Shown here: piece after piece, positions 24,341-32,212 of the stretch
Position numbering within the stretch: the stretch's first letter is position 1
How the letters are laid out: each line of letters begins with the position of its first letter
NCBI RefSeq assembly: GCF_900116545.1
Contig: NZ_FPCK01000003.1
Coordinates: 62,001 to 126,000 of the forward strand
From: Devosia crocina
GTDB lineage: Bacteria; Pseudomonadota; Alphaproteobacteria; Rhizobiales; Devosiaceae
Length of the DNA: 64,000 nucleotides
Reading direction: 5' to 3'
Notes under the pieces: generated by a model
Database searches by the model: none
Seen by the model: the letters and a program-made list of their open reading frames with translations, nothing else
Told to the model about the DNA's origin: nothing
Program-made: the position numbers and the translations under genes

Positions 24341-25431
24341 CGGCCTGCTCCCATCTCGGTCAGAATCCCGGCTACCCCGCGCATCGCCTCTTCCGAGCCA
24401 ATCGAGATGCGCAAACCATTGGTGATGCCATAGGAGGGGCCAACCTCGCGCACCACATAGCCGCCTTTGAGCAAAGTCTCGAAGGCTTTGGCCGCAGCCG
24501 CGGCATCCTCGAAGAGCACGAGAATGAAATTGGCCTGGCTGGGCACGACGCGCATGGCATTGCCGTGCAATTGCGCGGTCAGCCACTCGCGCCAGCGGGC
24601 ATTATGAGCACGCAAGTCCTCGTTGAACGCGACATCGCGCGTCGCCGCGGCCCCGGCCAGCTGGGCCGGAAGATTGACGTTGAAGGGCCCGCGAATGCGG
24701 TGAATGGCGTCCGTGACATGGTCGGGCGCCACCATCCAGCCGATGCGGGCGGCGGCAAGCCCCATCTTGGAAAAGGTGCGGACCATTACGACATTGTCCG
24801 CTTGGTCTACCAGCATCTGCCCCACCGAAAAATCGGCGGCGGTGACATATTCGGCATAGGCATTGTCGATGACAAGCAGGATATCGGGACGCAGCCCGGC
24901 ATGAAGGCGGCGCATTTCGGCGTCGCTGAGATAGGTGCCGGTCGGATTGTTTGGATTGGCGAGCCAGACGATCTTGGTCCGCTCCGTCACCGCGGCCAGC
25001 AGCAGGTCGACATCGGCCGTGTAGTCGGTTTCTTCGGCCAGAACGATGCGGGCGCCGGCTGCCTTGGTGATGATGGGATAGACGGAAAAGCCGTAGCGGT
25101 TCATCACCGCCTCGTCGCCTTCCCCCAGATATGTCTGGGCCAGAAGGTGCAGGAGGTCATCAGAACCATTGCCGCAGATGATATGCGCCGGATCGATCCC
25201 GTGGATCTCGCCCAGGGCTTCGCGCAAAAGCCGGGAAGAGCCTTCGGGGTAGATTTCGAGATGCTCGGCCGCCGCGGCAAAGGCGGCAACGGCCTTGGGG
25301 CTCGCTCCGAGCGGGCTTTCATTGGCCGAAAGCTTGACCGCCTTGCTGCCCGGGGCGCCGGACTTGCCCGGCAGATAGGGCGCGATATCGAGAATGCCGG
25401 GCTGCGGCGTGGGGCGGTTCGGAGTGGTCAT
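24337..25431 (-). CDS. hisC: Histidinol-phosphate aminotransferase
   Basis: A fold-I PLP aminotransferase, 364 residues. VKLSANESPLGASPKA near the N-terminus, the NPNNPTGTYLS motif (about residue 160), the PLP Lys in VRTFSKMGLAAARIGW (about residue 220) and the Arg of GLRISIGSEEAM near the C-terminus match HisC. It converts imidazole-acetol phosphate to histidinol phosphate with glutamate; in tyrC-linked copies a role on prephenate or 4-hydroxyphenylpyruvate is also possible. ATG 25431 is the start; the stop overlaps tyrC by 4 bp. A 71-bp gap separates it from the upstream methyltransferase on the same strand. Confidence 0.92.
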   Translation of the reverse strand: MTTPNRPTPQPGILDIAPYLPGKSGAPGSKAVKLSANESPLGASPKAVAAFAAAAEHLEIYPEGSSRLLREALGEIHGIDPAHIICGNGSDDLLHLLAQTYLGEGDEAVMNRYGFSVYPIITKAAGARIVLAEETDYTADVDLLLAAVTERTKIVWLANPNNPTGTYLSDAEMRRLHAGLRPDILLVIDNAYAEYVTAADFSVGQMLVDQADNVVMVRTFSKMGLAAARIGWMVAPDHVTDAIHRIRGPFNVNLPAQLAGAAATRDVAFNEDLRAHNARWREWLTAQLHGNAMRVVPSQANFILVLFEDAAAAAKAFETLLKGGYVVREVGPSYGITNGLRISIGSEEAMRGVAGILTEMGAGR

Positions 25432-25502
25432 GACGCACTTTTCAGCAGGCAGGATAGGCCGCGCGGACCATATTCAAACCGGCCGGGAAAGGCAAAGGGT
25501 CT

Positions 25503-26234
25503 TCACCCCGACCGCGCCGTTGCCGGCGCCATGCCCGGCAGCCTGACATAGCGCTCGGCGCGCTTGCGCCGTGGAATTGCCGGAAACGCTTCCTTGCGGG
25601 CGCGCACGCAGATGACCCCGCTCATCGGAGGGCCGAAAATCCGCCCCAGCCCCTCGAAAAAGCGCGCAGAACGCAGCACCAGCGAGGATTGAACCGGCGG
25701 CATGAACAACCCGTCGCGCCAGGCTTCGGGCACAAAGGAATGGTCGCGCAGCAGCTTTTCGAGTTGCCCGCCCGAATAAGGATTGCCCTGGCCGAAAGGC
25801 GTCGCGTCGCGCTGCGCCCAGATGCCCCGCCGCCGCGGCACAACCACGATCAGGTGGCCATTGGGCGCCGTGACGCGCCAAAGCTCGCGCATCAGTTCCT
25901 CGGCATCGGCGACATGTTCGAGCGCATGGACAGCAATGGTCACATCGATCGCCGCATCGGTCAGCGGCATTTCGAGGGGGTCGCAAAGTACGGTTCGCGA
26001 CGGGCCCTCGCGCGGCCAGGCCGAAGCGCCCTGGCGTGCCGGCATCAGCGCGATGACCCGCTCGGCAGGCTCGAGGGCGAAGCGCAGATAGGGGCTGGCA
26101 AAGCCGAGCCCCATGACCCTTTTGCCCGAGAGATCGGGGGTCAGGGCAATGATCTGCTCCCGCACCAATGTGCGGGTGATGCGCCCAAGGGGCGACTTGT
26201 AATAGCTGATCAGGCGGCCGACATCGCTTGTCAT
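25503..26234 (-). CDS. Class I SAM-dependent methyltransferase
   Basis: A 243-residue protein of the UbiE/class-I methyltransferase fold. Motif I is degenerate: GKRVMGLGFASPYL replaces the usual acidic-G-x-G-x-G; the later CDPLEMPLTDAAIDVTIAVHALEHV (motifs III-IV) and LWRVTAPNGHLIVVVPRRRG (motif V) are clear. The C-terminal third has a basic stretch (RRKRAERYVRLPG). This gene is regularly found divergent from gloB in Hyphomicrobiales, as here (120 bp apart), but its substrate is not established. Start ATG 26234. It probably heads the operon with hisC and tyrC. Confidence 0.82.
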   Translation of the reverse strand: MTSDVGRLISYYKSPLGRITRTLVREQIIALTPDLSGKRVMGLGFASPYLRFALEPAERVIALMPARQGASAWPREGPSRTVLCDPLEMPLTDAAIDVTIAVHALEHVADAEELMRELWRVTAPNGHLIVVVPRRRGIWAQRDATPFGQGNPYSGGQLEKLLRDHSFVPEAWRDGLFMPPVQSSLVLRSARFFEGLGRIFGPPMSGVICVRARKEAFPAIPRRKRAERYVRLPGMAPATARSG

Positions 26235-26354
26235 GCGAGGGACTTAGCCACAGGCCGCAGCGCTTGTCCAATGCTGCGGTTGTCATCGCTCCAGTGGGGC
26301 AATAGCTTGCCGGCACAACCAAGCGACACAGATTCTCAAGCACGGAGCCTTCTC

Positions 26355-27122
26355 ATGGCCTTGATCGTGGATGTTTTTCCCGCCCGTTCGGACAATTACG
26401 GCTATCTTCTCCATGACGAGGCAACCGGCCGTACCGCCGCGCTCGATGCACCGGAAGCCGCAGCGATCCGCGCTGCGCTGACCCGTCGCGGCTGGACGCT
26501 GACCGACATCTTCATCACCCACCATCATATCGACCATGTCGAGGCCATTCCCGAGCTCAAGGCCGCCTTCGGCGCGCGGGTCGTGGGGCCACGGGGCGAG
26601 GCCGACAAAATCGAGGGTCTCGATGAGCTGGTGGGCGAAGGCGACACGGTCAGCCTTGGGGAAACCCGCTTCGATATCCTAGAAGCACCGGGCCATACGT
26701 TGGGCCACATCGTCTACCATGACGCTGCCGGCAAGCACCTGTTCTCGGCCGATGCGCTCTTTTCGCTCGGCGTGGGCCGCATGTTCGAGGGAACGCCGGG
26801 CCCGATGTGGGAAGGCGTCAAGCGGCTGCGCGCCCTGCCCGATGATACCCTGGTTTATTGCGGCCACGAATATACCCAGAGCAACGCCAAGTTTGCCTTG
26901 AGCATCGATCCGGACAATGCGGCACTCCAAGCGCGGGCGGCCGAGGTCGAGGCGCTGCGGGCCGAGGGAAAGCCCACCATCCCCTTCCGTCTTGGGGCGG
27001 ACAAGAAGGCCAATCCTTTCCTCCGGGCCGATGCTCCGGAACTGGCGCGGTACTATGGCATTGACCCTTCGGACGTTGCAGCGGTGTTCGCCGCCATCCG
27101 CAAGGGCAAGGACGATTTTTGA
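26355..27122 (+). CDS. gloB: Hydroxyacylglutathione hydrolase (glyoxalase II)
   Basis: This 255-residue metallo-beta-lactamase-fold enzyme hydrolyses S-D-lactoylglutathione to D-lactate and glutathione in methylglyoxal detoxification. The binuclear metal site motif is ITHHHIDHVEAI (THxHxDH, about residues 53-64), with later ligands in LEAPGHTLGHIVYH and VYCGHEYTQSNAKF, and the glutathione-binding Arg/Lys near the end (FRLGADKKANPFLR). ATG 26355 (M-A-L-I-V-D-V-F-P) fits the family N-terminus; GGAG lies about eight bases upstream. It complements methylglyoxal synthase (52538) elsewhere in the window. It is divergent from the methyltransferase. Confidence 0.95.
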   Translation: MALIVDVFPARSDNYGYLLHDEATGRTAALDAPEAAAIRAALTRRGWTLTDIFITHHHIDHVEAIPELKAAFGARVVGPRGEADKIEGLDELVGEGDTVSLGETRFDILEAPGHTLGHIVYHDAAGKHLFSADALFSLGVGRMFEGTPGPMWEGVKRLRALPDDTLVYCGHEYTQSNAKFALSIDPDNAALQARAAEVEALRAEGKPTIPFRLGADKKANPFLRADAPELARYYGIDPSDVAAVFAAIRKGKDDF

Positions 27123-27152
27123 CGCCGACGCGCCTTTTCGGATACCAATTCG

Positions 27153-27168
27153 TTAACATCCTGTTAAC
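27153..27168 (+). promoter_or_regulatory. CtrA box TTAA-CATCCTG-TTAAC
   Basis: An exact match to the CtrA consensus TTAA-N7-TTAAC, also readable as an inverted pair of GTTAAC. If TTAACG (27164-27169) is the -35, a weak TACTTA lies 17 nt downstream. The next gene starts at 27263. Confidence 0.65.
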
Positions 27169-27262
27169 GTCTGGCACGTGTCTTGCTACTTATGGAGCAT
27201 GGGTCGATTGTCCTGTTCCAGAACGAGACAACTGACCCCGTTTGACACAGGCGAGGGTCCGA

Positions 27263-27514
27263 ATGAGCGAAAGTGAAACACAGCGCAATCTTCTTCCGGT
27301 GCCCCAGGCACCGGCTGCCCGCCAGTCCTCGCTTTCGCAGGGCGCCCCGAGCGCCGCATTCGTCAGCCAGCTGATCGCCGGGCGCGATCGGCTCCCTCCG
27401 CAGCGCGAGCGGCGCCTCGCAAGCCTTGATCGGGCCGTCGGCGCCTATCGCATCGGCGCCGGCATGGCCGTCAAGCGCATGCCGGAAGGCTATCGCAAGA
27501 CGATCCTTGCCTGA
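27263..27514 (+). CDS. Small conserved-type hypothetical protein
   Basis: An 83-residue protein with no membrane helix or signal peptide. The first 35 residues are Pro/Ala/Gln-rich and probably disordered; the second half (FVSQLIAGRDRLPPQRERRLASLDRAVGAY) is basic and likely helical, ending VKRMPEGYRKTILA. I recall similar small proteins in Hyphomicrobiales but no function. ATG 27263 has GAGGG about six bases upstream. A perfect CtrA box lies 95 bp before the start, so cell-cycle control is possible. It converges with the membrane protein gene, with only 5 bp between stops. Confidence 0.65.
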   Translation: MSESETQRNLLPVPQAPAARQSSLSQGAPSAAFVSQLIAGRDRLPPQRERRLASLDRAVGAYRIGAGMAVKRMPEGYRKTILA

Positions 27515-27519
27515 GCCGG

Positions 27520-27969
27520 TCAGCTCATCGACACATCGCGGCTGGCGCTGGTGATCGACACCGTGAACCCGGCCACCACATCGATCAGGCTCATGACCAT
27601 GAGCAGGAAAAAGACCGAGCTCGAAGCCGCGCCCACCAGCAGGAATTCGATCAGAAACGCCACGAACACCACCATGGAGAGCATGTGCTCGACAATGGAG
27701 TTGCGCGCGATATTGGTCGATTTCAGCACCTCGAAAAACAGCATGACGATGCCGAGCACCAAAAGCAGGTCGCCGGCCGTGATCGCCCAGGGCATGCCCG
27801 AGGGCATGGGAACGGAAAACAGCCCTGCGCCCCAATTGATCGGATTGCCGCCGAAAAACAGAAACACCACGAGATTGTAGAGCACGAACGGCACGACCAG
27901 CAGCGGCACGATAAAGGGCGTGTTGCGCCGCGGCAGGGGATGGTTGGGCAGGACGACGGTTTCCGTCAT
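27520..27969 (-). CDS. Four-helix hypothetical membrane protein
   Basis: A 149-residue inner-membrane protein with about four hydrophobic helices: FIVPLLVVPFVLYNLVVFLFF, ITAGDLLLVLGIVMLFFEVL, MLSMVVFVAFLIEFLLVG and VFFLLMVMSLIDVVAGFTV. Short polar loops include a conserved-looking KSTNIARNSIVEH between helices 2 and 3, which would be cytoplasmic. No family with known function is recognised. ATG 27969 has GGAGG a few bases upstream. It is divergent from ispA (103 bp) and convergent with the small CtrA-linked gene. Confidence 0.72.
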   Translation of the reverse strand: MTETVVLPNHPLPRRNTPFIVPLLVVPFVLYNLVVFLFFGGNPINWGAGLFSVPMPSGMPWAITAGDLLLVLGIVMLFFEVLKSTNIARNSIVEHMLSMVVFVAFLIEFLLVGAASSSVFFLLMVMSLIDVVAGFTVSITSASRDVSMS

Positions 27970-28072
27970 GGCGGGCCTCCGGTTAGCGGATGAACCATGC
28001 CAGAGCTTGGTGTGCTCTGGAAGGGCCCAGCAGCCCCTTGCCCGGCTTCGGGCAAAGCGCTAGCAACAAGCC

Positions 28073-28975
28073 ATGTATGACTTTTCAGCCGATAGCGCCG
28101 ATTGCGCCCGTGCCATCGAGGCCGGTCTTTCCGATTATCTGACCGGCGCGCGGCTTTCCGGGCCCGGCCCGGCGGCCGATCGCGTGGTGGCAGCGATGCG
28201 CCATGGCGCGCTCGAAGGGGGCAAGCGCCTGCGGCCGCTTCTCGTGCGTCAGGCCGCTGCGATCTTTTCCCTGCCCAAGCCGGCAGCCTTGTCCACCGGG
28301 CTCGCCGTTGAAATGGTGCATTGCTATTCCCTGGTCCATGACGATCTGCCGGCCATGGACGATGACGATCTGCGCCGCGGCCGCCCCACCGTGCACAAGG
28401 CTTTTGATGAGGCCACCGCGATCCTTGCTGGAGATGCGCTGCTGACCCACGCCTTTGCGCTCTTGAGCGATCCGCTCTGCCATCCGGAAGCCGAGGTGCG
28501 GATCCGGCTCGTCTCGGAACTGGCGCTCGGCAGCGGCGCGGGCGGCATGGTGGGCGGACAGATGCGCGACATCGAGGGAGAAAAGGGCGGCTTTTCCCCC
28601 GGCGAGATATCGATCATGCAGTCGATGAAGACTGGCGCGCTGATCCGGGCGAGCGTGCGCATGGGCGCGATCCTGGGCGGGGCCGACCCGCGTGCGCTTT
28701 CCGCCCTTACCGCCTATGCCGAGGCCGCCGGCCGCGCGTTTCAGCTGGCCGACGACATTCTCGATGTCACTGCCACCCCCGAAACTATGGGCAAGGCTAC
28801 CGGCAAGGATGCTGAGGCGGGCAAGCAGACACTGGTTTCAACGCTGGGCCTAGAGGGCGCGCGCAAGGTCCTCAACGATACGGTGACCGAAGCCATTCAG
28901 GCCCTGCGCACTTTTGGTCCCAAGGCTGACGGACTGCGCGCCACGGCTCGCTATTTCGCCAGCCGGGAGAAGTAA
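28073..28975 (+). CDS. ispA: Polyprenyl (farnesyl) diphosphate synthase
   Basis: A short-chain trans-prenyl transferase of 300 residues that condenses IPP with DMAPP/GPP. The first Asp-rich motif is HDDLPAMDDDDLRRGRPT (about residues 92-109) and the second is FQLADDILDVTATPE (about 221-235); GGKRLRPLL is the IPP-binding Lys-Arg site. The residues before the first motif fit a farnesyl- or geranylgeranyl-length product; the exact chain length is inferred. ATG 28073 is the start. It is followed after 1 bp by the MOSC gene, whose ribosome binding site lies in the last ispA codons. It forms a pathway with ispG (32212). Confidence 0.92.
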   Translation: MYDFSADSADCARAIEAGLSDYLTGARLSGPGPAADRVVAAMRHGALEGGKRLRPLLVRQAAAIFSLPKPAALSTGLAVEMVHCYSLVHDDLPAMDDDDLRRGRPTVHKAFDEATAILAGDALLTHAFALLSDPLCHPEAEVRIRLVSELALGSGAGGMVGGQMRDIEGEKGGFSPGEISIMQSMKTGALIRASVRMGAILGGADPRALSALTAYAEAAGRAFQLADDILDVTATPETMGKATGKDAEAGKQTLVSTLGLEGARKVLNDTVTEAIQALRTFGPKADGLRATARYFASREK

Positions 28976-28976
28976 C

Positions 28977-29612
28977 GTGGGAAATCTGCGTGCCGTCTGC
29001 ATCGGCAAGGCCGAACGGATCGAGGGCTTTTCGCCGCTCACCGGCATCAACAAGCGCCCGGCCCCAGGTCCTGTCGCCATCGGGCGGGAGGGCATTGCAC
29101 AGGACGCCATCCTCGACCGCAAGCACCATGGCGGGTTCGACCAGGCGATCTATGTTTACTTCCAGGCCGACTACGATTGGTGGGCGGGCGAACTCGGCTA
29201 CGCTCCGGAGCCGGGACTTTTTGGCGAAAACCTCGTGATCGAAGGCCCGGCGAGCGCCGATACGGCAATCGGGGACCGCTTCAGGATCGGGGAGTGCCTT
29301 CTCGAAGTCACCTATCACCGCACCCCCTGCATGACCTTTGCCGCCAAGATGGGGGACAAGTTCTGGGCCAGGCGCTTCCATCGTGCCAACCGTCCGGGCG
29401 CCTATTGCCGCGTGCTGCAGCCGGGCACGGTGGAAAGCGGGCTTGCCGTCGAGCTTATCCCCTATGAGGGCGAACGCATCACCGTCTCGGACCTGATGGC
29501 ATTCGACGTCACCAAGGATATCCCGCTCGATTTCATGCGCCGCGCGGTGACGACGCCCATCCGCGAAAAGACGCGGTTCAAATATGAAACGCGGCTGGCG
29601 GATTTGTTTTAG
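28977..29612 (+). CDS. MOSC-domain protein (YiiM-like)
   Basis: A 211-residue MOSC (molybdenum cofactor sulfurase C-terminal) protein, resembling E. coli YiiM. The features are GREGIAQDAILDRKHHGGFDQAIYVY (the conserved HGG-x-D-xA-x-Y pattern), GLFGENLVIEG (GENL), and the invariant Cys in TYHRTPCMTFAAKMG. YiiM-type proteins contribute to reduction of N-hydroxylated bases with molybdenum cofactor; the role here is inferred from the family. GTG 28977 is chosen because GGGAGA ends six bases upstream and the N-terminus then fits; it follows the ispA stop by 1 bp, so they are probably coupled. Confidence 0.87.
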   Translation: MGNLRAVCIGKAERIEGFSPLTGINKRPAPGPVAIGREGIAQDAILDRKHHGGFDQAIYVYFQADYDWWAGELGYAPEPGLFGENLVIEGPASADTAIGDRFRIGECLLEVTYHRTPCMTFAAKMGDKFWARRFHRANRPGAYCRVLQPGTVESGLAVELIPYEGERITVSDLMAFDVTKDIPLDFMRRAVTTPIREKTRFKYETRLADLF

Positions 29613-29622
29613 ATACGAAACC

Positions 29623-29706
29623 TGTCATTGCCGTCACCACCCGGCCTGTCCGGGTGTCCAGGCGACCACAAGGTGGAATGCCCAGACGATCTCGGCAATG
29701 ACGGCA
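29623..29706. repeat. Mosaic intergenic palindromic element
   Basis: It starts TGTCATTGCCGTCACCACCC, contains the hairpin CACCCGG-CCTGT-CCGGGTG, and ends with the complementary TCGGCAATGACGGCA. It belongs to the class of 4867-4940 and 9151-9236 and occupies the whole 116-bp gap between the MOSC and YbaK genes. Confidence 0.7.
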
Positions 29707-29728
29707 TACTGAGAGCACAAAGCAGAAC

Positions 29729-30196
29729 ATGAGCCTTGAATCCGTCCGCACCGACCTTGCTGCCCGCGCGCCCGACCTCAATGTCGAAGTGACCGGAGAG
29801 TCGACCGCGACCGTTCAGCTCGCGGCCGCCGTGCACGGGGTCGAGCCCGGCCAGATCGCCAAGACGCTCTGTATCCGCATCCGCGACGAGGAGGTGTTGC
29901 TGGTGACGCGGGGCGATGCACGGCTCGACAACCAGAAATCCAAGACCGCCTTTGGCGGGCGTCCGCGCATGCTCGGCTCGGAGGACGTGCTGCGCCTCAC
30001 CAGCCATCCGGTAGGCGGGGTATGCCCGTTCGGTCTGCCCGCGCCGCTGCCGGTCTATCTCGACGCATCGCTCAGGATCTACGATGAGGTCATTCCCGCA
30101 GGCGGGGACACCCATGCCTCGGTTCGGCTCAGCGTCGGCCGGCTCGCGGAACTCTGCGGCAATCGCTGGGTCGATGCATGCCAGTTGCCCGACTGA
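29729..30196 (+). CDS. YbaK/EbsC-family aminoacyl-tRNA deacylase
   Basis: A 155-residue YbaK-fold trans-editing protein that probably hydrolyses mis-charged tRNA, for example Cys-tRNA(Pro). The core includes QIAKTLCIRIRDEEVLLVTRGDARLDNQK (with the conserved Lys of KTL), RMLGSEDVLRLTSHPVGGVCPFGL (the GGV-x-P-x-G motif) and VYLDASLRIYDEVIPAGGD. These cover the family's substrate pocket. ATG 29729 is the start; no close ribosome binding site of high quality is seen. The downstream methyltransferase gene overlaps its 3' end by 19 bp in another frame. Confidence 0.88.
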   Translation: MSLESVRTDLAARAPDLNVEVTGESTATVQLAAAVHGVEPGQIAKTLCIRIRDEEVLLVTRGDARLDNQKSKTAFGGRPRMLGSEDVLRLTSHPVGGVCPFGLPAPLPVYLDASLRIYDEVIPAGGDTHASVRLSVGRLAELCGNRWVDACQLPD

Positions 30197-30828
30197 GCGC
30201 AGACCTCGCAACCTTCATCAAGGCCAGGTTCTGCCTGACGCCCCTGCCCGTTCGACCGGACATCTCCCTTTACTGCCCGACGCCGCAAAGCGGGCTTATC
30301 GACTTTCTCGCCGCACACGGCCATGCCGGCCAGCCGCCCTATTGGGCTTATGCCTGGGGCGGCGGCGCGGCGCTGGCGCTCTATCTCCGGGATCGTCCCG
30401 ATGCGGTTGCCGGCCGGAAAGTTCTGGATTTCGGCGCCGGATCGGGCCTAGTCGGCATCGCGGCGGCCAAGGCGGGCGCGTCAAAGGTCTGGACGCTTGA
30501 CCCCGACCCTATCGCGCAATCGGCGATGGAGCTCAACGCCGAGGCCAATGGCGTCGCTCTCCAGCTCTGGGCGGAGACCGTCTTGCCGCCCGTCGACATC
30601 ATCCTCGCCGGCGATGTGTTTTACGATGCCCGCGTTGCAAAGCTCACGCTGCCCATCCTTGCGGCTGCGGCCGAGGCCGGCAACGAGGTCCTTGTCGGCG
30701 ACCCGTTCCGTCGCGATCTGCCTCTTGATCGGTTGCAGGTCCTCGCTCGATACGAGGTGCCCGATATGGGCAGTTCAGAGTTGGTGAAGGCGGGGGTTTT
30801 CAGCTTGCCTGGGCGCACCCCCTCCTAG
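30178..30828 (+). CDS. Class I methyltransferase, ETFB-lysine/nicotinamide N-methyltransferase-like
   Basis: A 216-residue SAM-dependent methyltransferase. Motif I is VLDFGAGSGLVGIAAAKAGA (about residues 82-101), the acidic residue after strand 2 is in VWTLDPDP, and the post-II segment reads VDIILAGDVFYD. The preceding PPYWAYAWGGGAALALYL is typical of the group that includes mitochondrial ETFB lysine methyltransferase, so a protein substrate such as ETF is plausible; this is inferred. ATG 30178 overlaps the end of the YbaK gene by 19 bp. A palindromic repeat directly follows the stop and may terminate transcription. Confidence 0.82.
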   Translation: MPVARLSADLATFIKARFCLTPLPVRPDISLYCPTPQSGLIDFLAAHGHAGQPPYWAYAWGGGAALALYLRDRPDAVAGRKVLDFGAGSGLVGIAAAKAGASKVWTLDPDPIAQSAMELNAEANGVALQLWAETVLPPVDIILAGDVFYDARVAKLTLPILAAAAEAGNEVLVGDPFRRDLPLDRLQVLARYEVPDMGSSELVKAGVFSLPGRTPS

Positions 30829-30850
30829 CCTCCCCTTCTGGAGGGGGAGG
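30829..30850. repeat. Short palindrome CCTCCCC...GGGGAGG
   Basis: A 7-bp stem with an 8-nt loop starts at the first base after the methyltransferase stop. The related longer copies at 38044-38154 share the CCTCCCC-TTCTGGAG-GGGGAGG theme. Confidence 0.6.
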
Positions 30851-30969
30851 TGAGATGGGGGGCTCTTGCCCGGGTCCAGCAAACCTCTTATATGCACCGC
30901 AAGCGAGGACGACCTCCCCCCAATTCCGGGCAATCGACACGGGACGGCCCGAAGACCAGGGGAAATCCC

Positions 30970-31398
30970 ATGCGGACCACCGCAGATCGTATTCGTCACG
31001 CCATCAGCTTCGAAATCATCGGCATCCTGATCGCCACGCCGCTCGCCGCCTTCGCCTTCCACATGCATCCGGGCGACAGCGCCGTGATCGTTGTGGGCAG
31101 CGCCACGGTCGCAATGGGCTGGAACTATGTTTACAACCTGCTCTTTGACCACGCCATGAACCGCTTGCGCGGCACGACGCTCAAGACCCCGGCGCTGCGG
31201 GTATTGCATGCCGTGATGTTCGAGATCGGGCTTCTGATTATGCTCATGCCGCTGATCGCGCTCTATCTCGGCATTTCGCTGCTAGAGGCCTTCTTCATGG
31301 ATATGGCCTTCGCGCTCTTCTACATGGTCTATGCGCTGGTGTTTAACTGGGCCTATGACCGCGTCTTTCCGCTCGCGGAGTGGCACCAAAAAGCCTGA
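30970..31398 (+). CDS. PACE-family efflux transporter (bacterial transmembrane pair)
   Basis: A 142-residue membrane protein made of two tandem transmembrane-pair domains, four helices in all. The first repeat is RIRHAISFEIIGILIATPLAAF, with the functionally key Glu of PACE proteins in SFEIIG (about residue 15); the second is RVLHAVMFEIGLLIMLMPLIAL, which repeats the H-A-x-x-F-E-I motif. The connecting helix contains MGWNYVYNLLFDHAMNRLRG and its repeat counterpart FNWAYDRVFPL. PACE pumps export biocides such as chlorhexidine and short diamines. ATG 30970 has GGGGAAAT upstream. It is a single gene. Confidence 0.88.
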   Translation: MRTTADRIRHAISFEIIGILIATPLAAFAFHMHPGDSAVIVVGSATVAMGWNYVYNLLFDHAMNRLRGTTLKTPALRVLHAVMFEIGLLIMLMPLIALYLGISLLEAFFMDMAFALFYMVYALVFNWAYDRVFPLAEWHQKA

Positions 31399-31442
31399 TT
31401 GCGGCACTAGGGCTTCGGCAAAACCGGCCACAAGGATCGACC

Positions 31443-31742
31443 ATGCTGAAGCCACTTGCCCTTCTCGCCATTTCTCTGGGCAGCATTACTGCCGCCACTG
31501 CATCTTCGGGCGATGCCTGGGCCGAATTCGCTGCCGAGGTGGAAAAGGGCTGCCGCGCAGCGACGGCGGACTATTTCGCTGACCCAACGGTGATCGTTGA
31601 TCCCTTCGGTAGCGAGAGCTTCGGCCTTGCGATCGTGTCGGGCGACACCGCCAGCATCGTTTGCGTCTTCGACAAGCAAACCAAGACCGTCGAAATCGGC
31701 GGCGAGCTCCCGGCCACCGTCACCCTAAAGGCTGCCGACTAG
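31443..31742 (+). CDS. Small exported hypothetical protein
   Basis: A 99-residue protein with a signal peptide (MLKPLALLAISLGSITAATA) and a short mature part containing two Cys (EVEKGCRAAT and TASIVCVFDK) that could form one disulfide. The remainder is beta-rich with no recognised family. ATG 31443 follows a weak AAGGA ribosome binding site. The codon usage is like that of its neighbours. It may be periplasmic; no partner is evident. Its stop abuts the stop of the convergent 28-residue ORF at the next base. Confidence 0.6.
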   Translation: MLKPLALLAISLGSITAATASSGDAWAEFAAEVEKGCRAATADYFADPTVIVDPFGSESFGLAIVSGDTASIVCVFDKQTKTVEIGGELPATVTLKAAD

Positions 31743-31829
31743 CTAGATTTGGCCCATCAGCTTGAGGGCGCCGAGCACGATGATCAGCATGGCGAGCCAG
31801 AAGATGCGGCGCTGATTGCGTCCGGTCAT
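31743..31829 (-). CDS. 28-residue small membrane protein
   Basis: This short ORF encodes MTGRNQRRIFWLAMLIIVLGALKLMGQI when its two halves (MTGRNQRRIFWLAM and LIIVLGALKLMGQI) are joined: a positively charged N-terminus followed by one hydrophobic helix. Its ATG overlaps the stop of the upstream membrane gene by 4 bp (ATGA), the same coupling seen for real gene pairs in this window. The charge pattern (positive-inside) and coupling argue it is translated. It would be the last gene of the ispG transcript. No known family is recognised; it is below the size that gene callers usually keep. Confidence 0.5.
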   Translation of the reverse strand: MTGRNQRRIFWLAMLIIVLGALKLMGQI

Positions 31830-32212
31830 GACTGCCAGCTCCGCCAGCCGCGGGTCAGGCCATAGGCCACAAGTGTCGCGGCGGCGAGACCGGCATCGAC
31901 TGGTCCCGCAGCAGCCGCCTCGGCATTGTCGGCGATGAACAGCGCCGAGACGCCGAGCGCGGCCTTATGGAAAAAGCTCACCTCCCAGATGCCGGCAGCG
32001 CGGCGGGGTCTGAGGGCCAGCATGAAATAAAGCAGCGAAAATACGCCATAGCCGAGCGCGCGCCAGAGTTCGATCCAGAGCGTTTCCGCCGGCACCGAGC
32101 CGAGGCTCCACAGCGCCTCGATCAGGGCAAAACCCGCAGCAATGCCGGCAAGGCCCATTAGCGCGCGCCCGATGCCATCGGCGATGCCGTCTATGCGATC
32201 AAAAGCCGCCAT
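31826..32212 (-). CDS. Hypothetical membrane protein in the ispG operon
   Basis: A 128-residue inner-membrane protein beginning [20 protein letters not shown], with about four hydrophobic helices (ALMGLAGIAAGFALIEALWSL, ALGYGVFSLLYFMLAL, FFHKAALGVSALFIADNA, AGLAAATLVAYGLTRG). No family is recognised. ATG 32212 overlaps the ispG stop by one base (TAATG), and its own stop overlaps a 28-residue ORF (ATGA), so three ORFs are chained translationally. Longer in-frame extensions upstream would lie inside ispG and have no conserved character. Context suggests only co-expression with ispG, not function. Confidence 0.68.
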   Translation of the reverse strand: MAAFDRIDGIADGIGRALMGLAGIAAGFALIEALWSLGSVPAETLWIELWRALGYGVFSLLYFMLALRPRRAAGIWEVSFFHKAALGVSALFIADNAEAAAAGPVDAGLAAATLVAYGLTRGWRSWQS

